Assembly (NCBI GenBank): GCA_029256015.1
Contig: JAQSYQ010000006.1
Location: forward strand, 1-64,000
Length of the DNA: 64,000 bases
Direction of reading: 5' to 3'
From: Gammaproteobacteria bacterium
GTDB taxonomy: Bacteria; Pseudomonadota; Gammaproteobacteria; Francisellales; CACEW01
Both the position numbers and the translations under genes were made by a program. The notes beneath the pieces are model-generated. The model did not search any database and was not told the origin of the DNA. It saw only the letters and a list, made by a program, of their open reading frames with translations. Below are positions 24,389 to 32,924 of this stretch, one piece after another; position 1 is the first letter of the stretch, and the number at the start of each line of letters is the position of its first letter.

Positions 24389-26482
24389 TTACGGAGCAGG
24401 AGCAAAAGCTTGGCTTGATCTCACTGCTGCGGCCGCAAAGGCAGTTGCTGCGGTAAGGCTAGGAGCTTGTGTGCTTAAGTCTTCAAGTGGTTGATAATGA
24501 AGGTTTTCTAGCCTGAGCCCAATTATTCCTCGGCGGCCTTCCCCGTCGTTGATATTGATAAAGCTTCCTCCCACGCCGGCACCATTGTCTGCTACATTGG
24601 CAATTCGTAAATGGACATTCAATACCATTGCTAGGGCTTCAATAATAGGGCCTTCTGCAGAAACGCCACTCTGGCTCATTCTGGCAAGGTAGGCTTCAGC
24701 TGTCTCATTTTCAGGAATATGATCTCTCAAAAAGTCAGGCTGTGCTCTTAAGTAAGCAATGGCTCTGGCTCTCAATTCTGTAGCAGATGAGGATTCCAGT
24801 CCCTGTCTTTGCAATTCATAAACTACTGCATCAAAAAAGCAGTCTCCTACTACTGGCGTTACCGGCAAATGGCCGCGAGCGGCTTCCATGGGCTGGCCGC
24901 TAGTCAGAGCACCATGGCCCCTTAAAAAATCAATAGCTTCAGCTTGCCCGGCCTGTACCGCGAAATCAAGCGCTGTTTTGCCATGTTCTCCATAAGTTGT
25001 ACGGATATCTATTCCTGCACTAATCAACTTAGAAAGAGACTCAACATCGCCCTGTAGGGCTGCGAATATAAATAATATCTGTAGCATAGGAGCGCGGGAT
25101 GGTAGTTCATAGTTATTACCATAGCTATAAGCGGGGGCTGCTTGTTCAGAAGGGGCGTAGAGCTCTTTAAGCCAGGAAATAAAACTATATTGTGGAGGTT
25201 CTATCGGGGGTTGTGCCAGTATAGGATTTGATGGCCGACTGAATTCTTTGGAAATAGCGGTACTAACGATTTCAGGGCTAAGGCTAGCTCCAGCGTGTAA
25301 TAAAATTTCAGCAAGTTTATGATCATCAGCTTCTACTGCTCTTATTAAAGCTGTTTTGCCATCTGCATCCAAAGTGCTATCAAGCAAGCTTTTTAATAAA
25401 ACTCTGTCTTCATGGCTAAGCAAGGACGGAGAAGCGCCTCTTTTTATTAGCAGCTCAACCATGCCAAAATTATTTTGCTCTATGGCTTGAGATAGAAGCG
25501 TTCTACCATTGAGTGCTGTATTTATAATGCCGGCTTGGCTTTTATCCAGAATACTTGCCGCTGCATTCACATTGTGCTGTTGCACAGCAAAGCTAAGTAA
25601 AACCAATTGAATTTCCATTCTGGTGCTTGTACTTAGAGCAGCTATAGCCGAGTCTGAAATAGAGGCTCCTGCTTGAAGTAAAATAATGACATTATTTAGC
25701 TCATTTTCCCTAATGTTACAGCTTAAAGCGGCTTCGCCATTTGCCATATTGGCATCTAATACGGTTTTATTACGAGCTTGAATAGCGGCCACAACTTCTT
25801 GAGAATTGATAGCGGCACCCGCTGCTAGTAAAAGTTTGGTGACTGCTTCGTGCGCCATTGCCGCAGTTAAGGTGCTGGCCGCTTCAGCCCCATTGGCTGT
25901 TAACTTGATCGCATTAGGAGAGGTGCCTAGAGCAAGCAGGCGCTTAACAACTTCAAGCTCTCCGCGCATGGCTGCAAAGTGAAGCAAAATAGCTCGGATT
26001 AGATCAGGGGTAGCCTCTGTAACAGAATCAAGGACATCTGATACAGGTGCACCTGCGGTTAGGATTTTTAGCATAAAATCAGTATTGTTGGTGCTTATAG
26101 CCGCAGCAAATACAGCCGGAGTGACATGAGCCTTTTTTGCAAGTAAGCGATTTATAGCAGGAATATGGGCATTGTTAGTTGCAAAATATAGAGGAGTTTG
26201 ACCCGGTACAGTAGTCATCTCATAGTTTACATCAGCTCCAAGGTCAAGCAGTTGATCAATATTCTCAACTTCGCCGCGCATAGCCGCAAATCCTAATAAG
26301 ACGCCAAGGACTTTTAGAGGGGTTTCTCCGGGCTTAATAGAGCTCAAGGCTTCTGGAGTAATAACTGCGCCTTGATTTAAGGCCCTACCAACAAACTTGT
26401 GGTCTCCGCTTTGAATGGCTTTTACTAAAGAGACTGGAGTTTCAGGGGTAATAGCAGTTCCTTGAGCAGGGGCAGCTTGCAT
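24389..26482 (-). CDS. Ankyrin-repeat protein with C-terminal OTU deubiquitinase-like domain
   Basis: A 697-residue protein with no signal peptide. Roughly residues 10-530 are ankyrin repeats; examples are TPLYFATNNAHIPAINRLLA, KTALIRAVEADDHKLAEILL and KTALDFAVQAGQAEAIDFLR. Residues ~540-670 look like an OTU cysteine protease: VVGDCFFDAVVYELQRQG with candidate nucleophile Cys548, a GPIIEALAMVLNVHLRI strand, and ENLHYQPLEDL with candidate His662. OTU enzymes cleave ubiquitin chains, which bacteria lack, so this is a likely Dot/Icm effector. AAGGAAGAACT precedes the ATG. It sits between hldE and the LPS kinase-like gene. Activity and secretion are inferred. Confidence 0.82.
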   Translation of the reverse strand: MQAAPAQGTAITPETPVSLVKAIQSGDHKFVGRALNQGAVITPEALSSIKPGETPLKVLGVLLGFAAMRGEVENIDQLLDLGADVNYEMTTVPGQTPLYFATNNAHIPAINRLLAKKAHVTPAVFAAAISTNNTDFMLKILTAGAPVSDVLDSVTEATPDLIRAILLHFAAMRGELEVVKRLLALGTSPNAIKLTANGAEAASTLTAAMAHEAVTKLLLAAGAAINSQEVVAAIQARNKTVLDANMANGEAALSCNIRENELNNVIILLQAGASISDSAIAALSTSTRMEIQLVLLSFAVQQHNVNAAASILDKSQAGIINTALNGRTLLSQAIEQNNFGMVELLIKRGASPSLLSHEDRVLLKSLLDSTLDADGKTALIRAVEADDHKLAEILLHAGASLSPEIVSTAISKEFSRPSNPILAQPPIEPPQYSFISWLKELYAPSEQAAPAYSYGNNYELPSRAPMLQILFIFAALQGDVESLSKLISAGIDIRTTYGEHGKTALDFAVQAGQAEAIDFLRGHGALTSGQPMEAARGHLPVTPVVGDCFFDAVVYELQRQGLESSSATELRARAIAYLRAQPDFLRDHIPENETAEAYLARMSQSGVSAEGPIIEALAMVLNVHLRIANVADNGAGVGGSFININDGEGRRGIIGLRLENLHYQPLEDLSTQAPSLTAATAFAAAAVRSSQAFAPAP

Positions 26483-26546
26483 AGTTCTTCCTTGTAATTT
26501 TAAATTCGATCAATTCTATCGAAAAAAACTGCCGTAAACAATATTT

Positions 26547-28700
26547 TTATATGTTTTTAATCAGATAAATAGGCGATTCTGAAAGTTCAATGCAATCAAG
26601 GACTTGGCCTTGGTTATCGTAAGCTTGGTCGTAGGCTAAATCTGGAACAAACTTACTTGAGTTTGAAAGGGTCCAAGCCATAACTACTCTTGAGCCAAGC
26701 ATTTGAAATTCAAGCAAAAAAATATGATCTGGAGAAGGCAGTTTCCTGATAAATTGAGCATTCCCTAGGGTTTTTAGGAAAAAACCTAAAGCGGTAAAAG
26801 CCGGTCTTTTGCGCCAGTTATTCAAGTCATCGACCAGGCCAAAGCCATGGGCCGATAGCCTCCACCAATAGACTTGGTCGATATGCCCAGAGCAAAGGCT
26901 AATAACAAGGTATCGCAACATATAATCAGAATATTCTTGTTCGGTCACCCCGGGCTGGTCCCTATGCCAAGAGGGAGCTTCATAAGGAGAGCCGATAGGA
27001 GACCAAATTCCGGTACGTTTAATGGGCCAGTTTACTTCGGAAACAATGACTTTTTCGCCGCAGTTTCTTGAGCATTTGGCAATAGCCTTTAACAGGGCTG
27101 CTTTTTCTAGAGTAGAAAAAGCCCCTTGTTTATTTTCAGGAGCACCGCGTCTATCAACGTAAAGGTGGTGAGATAAAGCACTTAAGTTTTCATTTTTGGG
27201 GATGGCATTTAAAGCTGCAATCACATAGGGATATTCAAAATCAATGCCGGCTGGCCCGGTAAGCTGAATGCTGGGATAACGTTTTTGCAAATCAAGAGCA
27301 GGCAGCAATAAAGCACGGTATTCTTTGGCATTCCATATTCCCCATTTGACTCGATTGATGGCATGAGCTATTTCCATTTGCTCTACTTTGTCGGCAATGT
27401 GAGGAATGATCGTTTCTAAAAAATGCCGCCAGCTCTCAGGCTGTAAAATGGCTTTTCTATCTTGCAAAAATGCAGCCATTACCGGAATGTTTTTATGGTA
27501 AAGCCTATTAATCAGCTCTATTCCAAGTTCCCAATCATGCGGAGTCTCATGGTGGCAAAAGCGGACCAATACAGGTGGATTGCCAAGCTCTTCTAATAGG
27601 CTTAGCTCTTGCTCAATGTAATCTGATTTAGGATGTAAGGCGACTCCTATTCTGTTTTTCATTACAACAGGCTGGCTAAAGCTTTGCTTTATATAATGCT
27701 TATAATTCCGATAAATAGCCGGGGCAGCCAACAGGCTTTGCCATAAAAGAGAAAGAACTTCGCTTTTCTTTCGGCATTGTTTTTTCTCACGACGGTCCAG
27801 CATCATCATGGCTTGAGCGGATTTTTCATCCCATATCCAGATATCCTGTGGCTTGGGATAAACGGGATGTGGGTCAACTTTATTACGATTCTTAAAGGAC
27901 CTAATAGGATGGCGCCATTTGCGAGAGCGGCTATGGCGTGCAAAGCGGTTTCGATAGCGCTGTTCCCATTTATCCAAAATGCCGGGAATCTCTTCGCCTT
28001 GAGAGTAAATGTATTTAAAAATCTTTAAATAGACTCCCGGCAAGGTTAGGCGGGATAAATCAAAGCCTCTTTGCTTCCAGCTTAAGGGTTGCGAAATCTT
28101 GGCTCGGTTTAAGTCGATAAACTGCGGCAATTCCCACAGGCCATCTGGCTTTTTGAACAGCAAAATGTTTTGATTACCCATATCCCCATGCATAAAACCT
28201 GCATCATGCATAGCTCGAACAGCAGGAGCGACCGTTTCGATTAATGCCATTAGCTTGGCATTGTCAGGATCTTTCCAATACAAGTGGCTTAGCTCATCTC
28301 GAAAGTTCGCTGAATTTTGATACAGGCATAAATAATAGCTTTCCAGCAGCCGATTATTATGCCAGTAATCTAAATAACCGACAGGCTTAGGGGTTCCGAT
28401 TTTATGTTGATATAAAAATTCGGCGGCTAAATAAGAGCGTTCCGCTTTGGTTTTATTAAAACGGTCCGAGAAATCTTTTAAAAAGCTTTGTCTTTTAAAG
28501 CGCTTAACAGCGAGGTAAACCGTTTGGTTTTGTAAAATAAGCGGGAGTTTAATGACCCGATCAGGCCCGTCTGAAAGAACCACCGCAGGAGAATGATTGA
28601 GCGCATTTTTAAGCTGTTCAAGCTGTCTTAAAAATTCGGGCTGTTGAAATTCGGTGCCAATCCAGCCAGAATAGCAGCCGATGTTCATTTTATGGCTCAC
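26547..28700 (-). CDS. LPS-kinase-like domain fused to a clan-A glycoside-hydrolase-like domain
   Basis: A 717-residue protein with no signal peptide. Residues ~35-260 form an InaA/WaaP-type kinase fold: VYLAVKRFKRQSF (ATP Lys), MHDAGFMHGDMGNQNILLFK (catalytic HGD) and FIDLNRAKI (metal Asp). Residues ~345-690 look like a TIM-barrel glycosidase: ALSHHLYVDRRGAP with a conserved His, VIVSEVNWPIKRTG with the candidate nucleophile Glu at the end of a strand, and QVYWWRLSAHGFGLVDD. It lies in the LPS core gene block, back to back with a GT9 gene. Phosphorylation and trimming of a core sugar is a reasonable guess, not shown. Confidence 0.7.
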   Translation of the reverse strand: MSHKMNIGCYSGWIGTEFQQPEFLRQLEQLKNALNHSPAVVLSDGPDRVIKLPLILQNQTVYLAVKRFKRQSFLKDFSDRFNKTKAERSYLAAEFLYQHKIGTPKPVGYLDYWHNNRLLESYYLCLYQNSANFRDELSHLYWKDPDNAKLMALIETVAPAVRAMHDAGFMHGDMGNQNILLFKKPDGLWELPQFIDLNRAKISQPLSWKQRGFDLSRLTLPGVYLKIFKYIYSQGEEIPGILDKWEQRYRNRFARHSRSRKWRHPIRSFKNRNKVDPHPVYPKPQDIWIWDEKSAQAMMMLDRREKKQCRKKSEVLSLLWQSLLAAPAIYRNYKHYIKQSFSQPVVMKNRIGVALHPKSDYIEQELSLLEELGNPPVLVRFCHHETPHDWELGIELINRLYHKNIPVMAAFLQDRKAILQPESWRHFLETIIPHIADKVEQMEIAHAINRVKWGIWNAKEYRALLLPALDLQKRYPSIQLTGPAGIDFEYPYVIAALNAIPKNENLSALSHHLYVDRRGAPENKQGAFSTLEKAALLKAIAKCSRNCGEKVIVSEVNWPIKRTGIWSPIGSPYEAPSWHRDQPGVTEQEYSDYMLRYLVISLCSGHIDQVYWWRLSAHGFGLVDDLNNWRKRPAFTALGFFLKTLGNAQFIRKLPSPDHIFLLEFQMLGSRVVMAWTLSNSSKFVPDLAYDQAYDNQGQVLDCIELSESPIYLIKNI

Positions 28701-28729
28701 CTAGTTTCCTTATGCAGAGGGCAATATTT

Positions 28730-29764
28730 ATGTCTTTTAAGGCCAATACGATACCTGACAAAGCAGAGATTCACAAGATTTGCGTTTTAGCCTGGGGCAT
28801 GGTGGGAGACACTTTATTTAGAACGGCCTTTATTGGGCCGCTGAAAAAACATTACCCTCAGGCCAGCATTAGCGTCATTGTCGACAATCGAGGCAAGGGG
28901 CTATTTAGTCATCATCCGGATGTAGACGAGGAGTATGTATTTTCTCACAAGAAAAAGCCGAGATGGCATTATTTGCTTAATATGGCCAAGATCGTTTTTT
29001 GGATGCGTCGCAAGAAATTCGACCTGGTTATCAATTTCTATTCCGGGGGAAGCAGCCCATTGATTACCCGGCTAAGTGGCGGAAAATGGCGATTGGGCTT
29101 TGACCATACTGCCAAATTGCGTTGGGCTAATAACATATTGGCCCCTAAGGCCAGTTTTGCCGGGCATTGGATCAAGGCCCTGGGAGAAACTTTAAGACCT
29201 TTGGGCATTAATGAAAGTGATATTCAACACCGGCCGTTTTTTTATTGTTCCAAAGATGAAATGGAATTCGCCAAAGATTTTTTTAAGGGCTCCCAACAAA
29301 AATATGTGGGCTTTAACTTGGCTGCCAGCGATGTGAAAAAATGTTGGCCGGTAAAAGAACATGTGGCTTTAGCAAACTGGTTTTATCAGGAGCAGGGCTT
29401 GGTTCCTTTGGTATTGACCAATCCCGGCCAAGAGTTTTTGATAGAAGAGTTTAAGCGGCTTTACCCACAAGCTCAGCCTGTTCAATATGTACCGGTGCTG
29501 CCATTTGGCAAGTTAGCTGCCATTTTAAAATACAGTCAGTTTTTGGTAACAGGGGACACGGGGATTATGCATCTTGCTTTTGGAGCAGGAGTGCCTGTGC
29601 TGGGTTTATTTACCTATACTCAACCCTACCATGTCATGCCAGAGGGCGGAACTTGTGTCGCTTGTTTTAAGCCTGATCCCACTCTCAAAGACGAATATGG
29701 CCAAGCCCTTGGCAGCCAGCTTGATTTTAAGACCGTTCAAGAGAATGCTCGTTCTTTGCTTTAA
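28730..29764 (+). CDS. Glycosyltransferase family 9 (heptosyltransferase-like)
   Basis: A 344-residue GT-B enzyme acting on LPS core at the inner membrane. The ATG at 28730, preceded by GAGGG at 9 bases, is preferred to 28712. It begins with VLAWGMVGDTLFRTAFIGPL (nucleotide-sugar family start), has FNLAASDVKKCWPVKEHVAL, and VTGDTGIMHLAFGAGVPVLG as the ADP-heptose-binding loop, then a C-terminal CVACFKPDP. The donor is presumably ADP-heptose, but acceptor and linkage cannot be read. It is divergent from the kinase-glycosidase gene. Confidence 0.87.
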   Translation: MSFKANTIPDKAEIHKICVLAWGMVGDTLFRTAFIGPLKKHYPQASISVIVDNRGKGLFSHHPDVDEEYVFSHKKKPRWHYLLNMAKIVFWMRRKKFDLVINFYSGGSSPLITRLSGGKWRLGFDHTAKLRWANNILAPKASFAGHWIKALGETLRPLGINESDIQHRPFFYCSKDEMEFAKDFFKGSQQKYVGFNLAASDVKKCWPVKEHVALANWFYQEQGLVPLVLTNPGQEFLIEEFKRLYPQAQPVQYVPVLPFGKLAAILKYSQFLVTGDTGIMHLAFGAGVPVLGLFTYTQPYHVMPEGGTCVACFKPDPTLKDEYGQALGSQLDFKTVQENARSLL

Positions 29765-29770
29765 AAAAGG

Positions 29771-31027
29771 CTAGGAGGGTTTTTTACTTAATGCAGCGAA
29801 TACCAGGCTTGAGAAAAACACAAAGAACAACCTGGGTGATTCATCAAGCAACATGGGGGCGCTAAATGAGGCCAAGACAAAGCTTATAACAAGTCCTTGG
29901 GCAATATGGCGATCGAGTATATCGCTCAGCTTAAATGAGCCTTTCCATTGGGTATATAGCAGGGCTAGCAGGATGAATAGTCCAAATACGCCATGCTCCA
30001 CTGCGATAAAGTAAAAAGTGTTTTCAGGGCTTACTTGAGGATTTTGCATGGTGGAAAGTGAGGCTCCTCCTGCGCTAATACCGCCAACTGTGACATAAGC
30101 TGCGGCAAAGCCTCCTGTCCCATAACCAAAAATGGGTTTTTCTTTCCATAGCTGATAGCTTTTCACAGCATAGTCTAAACGAACTCCAGAAGAGTTAGAA
30201 TAATAGGAGCTACCGCTGTGGAAAGTTAGAACCCCTTCAATGTCTTGGTTTACTTTGAAATGGAACTGAGAAGAAAAACTATAGGCTGCAGCAAATAAAA
30301 GTACGATGCCTACGCTTCCACCAATAATTTGCTTAAATGAGCAATTTTGCAGCAAAAATAGCAGCATCAGCATAAAAAATAGAACATAGCCGGTTCGGGC
30401 CATGCTCATAAATAATACGTCAAAGCTAATGACAGCCCAACATAGAATATAGACCCAACGAAAACGCCTGTCCTGCAAGCTGAGCTGAGCAGCTACAAAA
30501 CTCGCAAATGCTAGGAAAATTCCACCGTAGATATGGAAAAATACGGGGAAGGCTGGGGTTTCCGGTAGTTTATGAAAAACTGAGGCCAGGTCAAATATGC
30601 CTAGCATATTGAGCGCCCCGATAATAAATGCAGCTATCGCTCCGGCTACAAATGCCCGATAGCTCAACAATTTCAAGCGAGCATTTTCAAAAAATAAAGG
30701 AATCAACAAGGCAATAAAGCAAACTTCAGCTTGCTTCTTGAATATCCAGAGGCCGGTTTTCCATGAGGCATTCGAATACAGCGTGCCTGTCAGATAAAGG
30801 AGGGTTAAGGCGGCTGCAAACCAAGCAATGGGATTACGTTTAATAAGCTGAAATTTTGTCTGCCAATCACCGCTCAATATTAAAAAAATCAACATAATAT
30901 AAAAAGAAGTATTTTCAGCAGCTAAAGACAGCGGCAAGCAAAAAGCATAAAGCATGGCGCCAAGGCCGGCTAATTTTAAGCAGAGCTGTGAATATCGGTG
31001 AGCGTGAAATAAAGGAATGTTGTTCAT
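29771..31027 (-). CDS. O-antigen ligase-like (WaaL/Wzy_C) membrane protein
   Basis: A 418-residue protein with about ten to twelve hydrophobic segments. The large periplasmic loop contains the Wzy_C signature: SGVRLDYAVKSYQLWKEKPI, FGYGTGGF and SPENTFYFIAVEHGVFGLFI. Such enzymes transfer polyprenyl-linked glycan to lipid A-core. Setting inside an LPS core cluster favours WaaL over an O-antigen polymerase. The start overlaps the aspC stop by 4 bases. It converges on the GT9 gene with 6 bases between. Confidence 0.85.
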   Translation of the reverse strand: MNNIPLFHAHRYSQLCLKLAGLGAMLYAFCLPLSLAAENTSFYIMLIFLILSGDWQTKFQLIKRNPIAWFAAALTLLYLTGTLYSNASWKTGLWIFKKQAEVCFIALLIPLFFENARLKLLSYRAFVAGAIAAFIIGALNMLGIFDLASVFHKLPETPAFPVFFHIYGGIFLAFASFVAAQLSLQDRRFRWVYILCWAVISFDVLFMSMARTGYVLFFMLMLLFLLQNCSFKQIIGGSVGIVLLFAAAYSFSSQFHFKVNQDIEGVLTFHSGSSYYSNSSGVRLDYAVKSYQLWKEKPIFGYGTGGFAAAYVTVGGISAGGASLSTMQNPQVSPENTFYFIAVEHGVFGLFILLALLYTQWKGSFKLSDILDRHIAQGLVISFVLASFSAPMLLDESPRLFFVFFSSLVFAALSKKPS

Positions 31028-32211
31028 AATGCCTTAAATAAAGCTTTGATTCTTTGCATGGCCAGTTTGAGTTTCTCTAAGCTGGTAGCGTAGGAAATTC
31101 TAATATAACCGTCTAAGCCAAAAGCGCTTCCTGGCACGACAGCGACGTCAGCTTTGTCTAGTAAATATTCTGCAAACTGCACATCGTTATCAATCCCGGA
31201 TAAATTTTGTATGGCCTTGTCGATATTAACAAAAACATAAAAGGCACCGTCTGCAGCCAAGGGCATAAAGCCAGGAATGCTATTAAGCTGCTCTATCATA
31301 AAGTCATGTTTTTCTTTAAAAGCCTTAACCATAGGCCCTAAGCAATTCTGGTCTCCGTTCAATGCTGTAGTTGCAGCCGCTTGAGAGATAGAGCAAGCAT
31401 TTGAGGTGGACTGAGACTGTAAATTATTCATGGCAGTAATAATATCAAGCGGGCCGGCAGCATAGCCTATTCTCCAGCCTGTCATGGCATAGGATTTGGA
31501 TACTCCGTTAACCACAATAGTCCTGTCATAAAGCTCTGGGCAAACCATTAAAATATTGGAGAAAGCTTCATCCAACCACCAGATTTTTTCATAAATATCA
31601 TCGCTGCAAATCAATACTTGCGGATGGCGCTTTAGCACCTCAGCTAAGCTTGCTAATTCATTTTTGGTATAGGCCACTCCGGTAGGATTGGAAGGAGAAT
31701 TAAGCATAACAAGCTTGGTTTTAGGGGTGATAGCAGCTTCAAGTTCATCGGGGCTGAGCTTTAAACGATTTTCTAACTTAGTTGGAACGATAACCGGCTT
31801 GCCCTCGAATAATACCACCATATCGGGATAGGATACCCAAAATGGCGCCGGGATAATGGCTTCATCGCCAGGATTTAGAATAGCTCCAAGCAAGTTATAA
31901 ATACTTTGTTTGGCTCCACTTGAAACCAAAATTTGTTTTGGGCTGTAATCCAGATGGTTATCTTGTTTCAACTTAGCGCAAATGGCCTGTCTGAGCTCAA
32001 GAGTGCCCTCAACAGCCGTATATTTGGTTTGGCCGGCCTCAATGGCCTTTATAGCAGCCATTTTAATGTGTTCCGGGGTGTCAAAGTCAGGTTCGCCTAT
32101 GCTTAGGCTGATAATGTCACGACCTTGACGCTTTAATTCCGCAGCCTTGGCAGTGATCCCAAGAGTAGGGGAGGGTTTAATGTTTAGAATACGAGCTGAA
32201 AGTCTGGCCAT
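31024..32211 (-). CDS. Aspartate/aromatic aminotransferase, PLP class I
   Basis: A 395-residue fold-type I aminotransferase. The PLP lysine lies in VVNGVSKSYAMTGWRIGYAA, the PLP-contact Asp/Tyr in SDDIYEKIWW, and the substrate Arg in GYIRISYATSLE. It starts MARLSARILNIKPSPTLGIT, like Thermus/Rhizobium-type aspartate aminotransferases (AspC group Igamma). It probably interconverts aspartate and oxaloacetate and may act on prephenate. It shares a 4-base overlap with the ligase gene, but no functional link is obvious. Confidence 0.92.
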   Translation of the reverse strand: MARLSARILNIKPSPTLGITAKAAELKRQGRDIISLSIGEPDFDTPEHIKMAAIKAIEAGQTKYTAVEGTLELRQAICAKLKQDNHLDYSPKQILVSSGAKQSIYNLLGAILNPGDEAIIPAPFWVSYPDMVVLFEGKPVIVPTKLENRLKLSPDELEAAITPKTKLVMLNSPSNPTGVAYTKNELASLAEVLKRHPQVLICSDDIYEKIWWLDEAFSNILMVCPELYDRTIVVNGVSKSYAMTGWRIGYAAGPLDIITAMNNLQSQSTSNACSISQAAATTALNGDQNCLGPMVKAFKEKHDFMIEQLNSIPGFMPLAADGAFYVFVNIDKAIQNLSGIDNDVQFAEYLLDKADVAVVPGSAFGLDGYIRISYATSLEKLKLAMQRIKALFKAL

Positions 32212-32426
32212 CGGTGTTTTCTTGTTTATTTATCTTAATTCAAATGCAGTTATGATAGGCAAGTCACTCCTTAATTGCAAATAAATCCATTGCTGTATGC
32301 CTTAAGTTCACGGGGCTTTTTCAATAACAGGCAAATTTTGATTATATTTCGCCCTAAACCTTTGATTAATTTAAATTTAAATCATGCTATTATTTAATGG
32401 TAAGGTTTTTTCAATAAGGGGGGCAC

Positions 32427-32918
32427 ATGCTAAGTTACTCCTTTCGAACGCAAAGTGACAATCTCGCCACTTGCTCCGGTCCTGAACTTCAACAGATACT
32501 CAAAAACAGCGCGATAAATTTAAGTAAGCTCAATAGTCGCTTCAGCAATTATAGAAAGTGGACCAATCAAGCCTTAAGTCTAGCGAGTTTTATTATGATG
32601 CTTCACCCCGCACGCGTTAGTTTCCTTCCCTTTATCAATTCAATTGTTTCTATACTGTTTGATAAAGTAGCAAGTTTATGCGTAGGCTATAAAGTAGCTA
32701 GGTTCAAAAAAATCGTGCAGGCTTGCATCCTCAAGCAAAATCTCTCAGAAGCGATGCTGCGTGATCTGGGTGAAATGATGTTAATGCTCAATTTGCCGGA
32801 AGCCGCTAAAGAAACTCTAAAAGAAGCGTTTACCCTTATTAGTGCTGAGGCTGCTGTACTGTCTATGCAAAATCATCACCATGAAAACTTAGACTGGGAA
32901 GTTCAAGCGGTTGCTTAA
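32427..32918 (+). CDS. Unknown protein with one hydrophobic hairpin
   Basis: A 163-residue protein of no family I recognise. AAGGGGGGCAC gives a strong ribosome site. Residues ~48-88 are hydrophobic (ALSLASFIMMLHP, FINSIVSILFDKVASLCVGY), perhaps one or two membrane passes. The C-terminal half is amphipathic helix ending in an acidic HHENLDWEVQAVA tail. An AT-rich stretch upstream probably holds its own promoter. Its isolation among LPS genes on the other strand and its style suggest an accessory or secreted protein, but this is weak. Confidence 0.6.
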   Translation: MLSYSFRTQSDNLATCSGPELQQILKNSAINLSKLNSRFSNYRKWTNQALSLASFIMMLHPARVSFLPFINSIVSILFDKVASLCVGYKVARFKKIVQACILKQNLSEAMLRDLGEMMLMLNLPEAAKETLKEAFTLISAEAAVLSMQNHHHENLDWEVQAVA

Positions 32919-32924
32919 GCTGTT

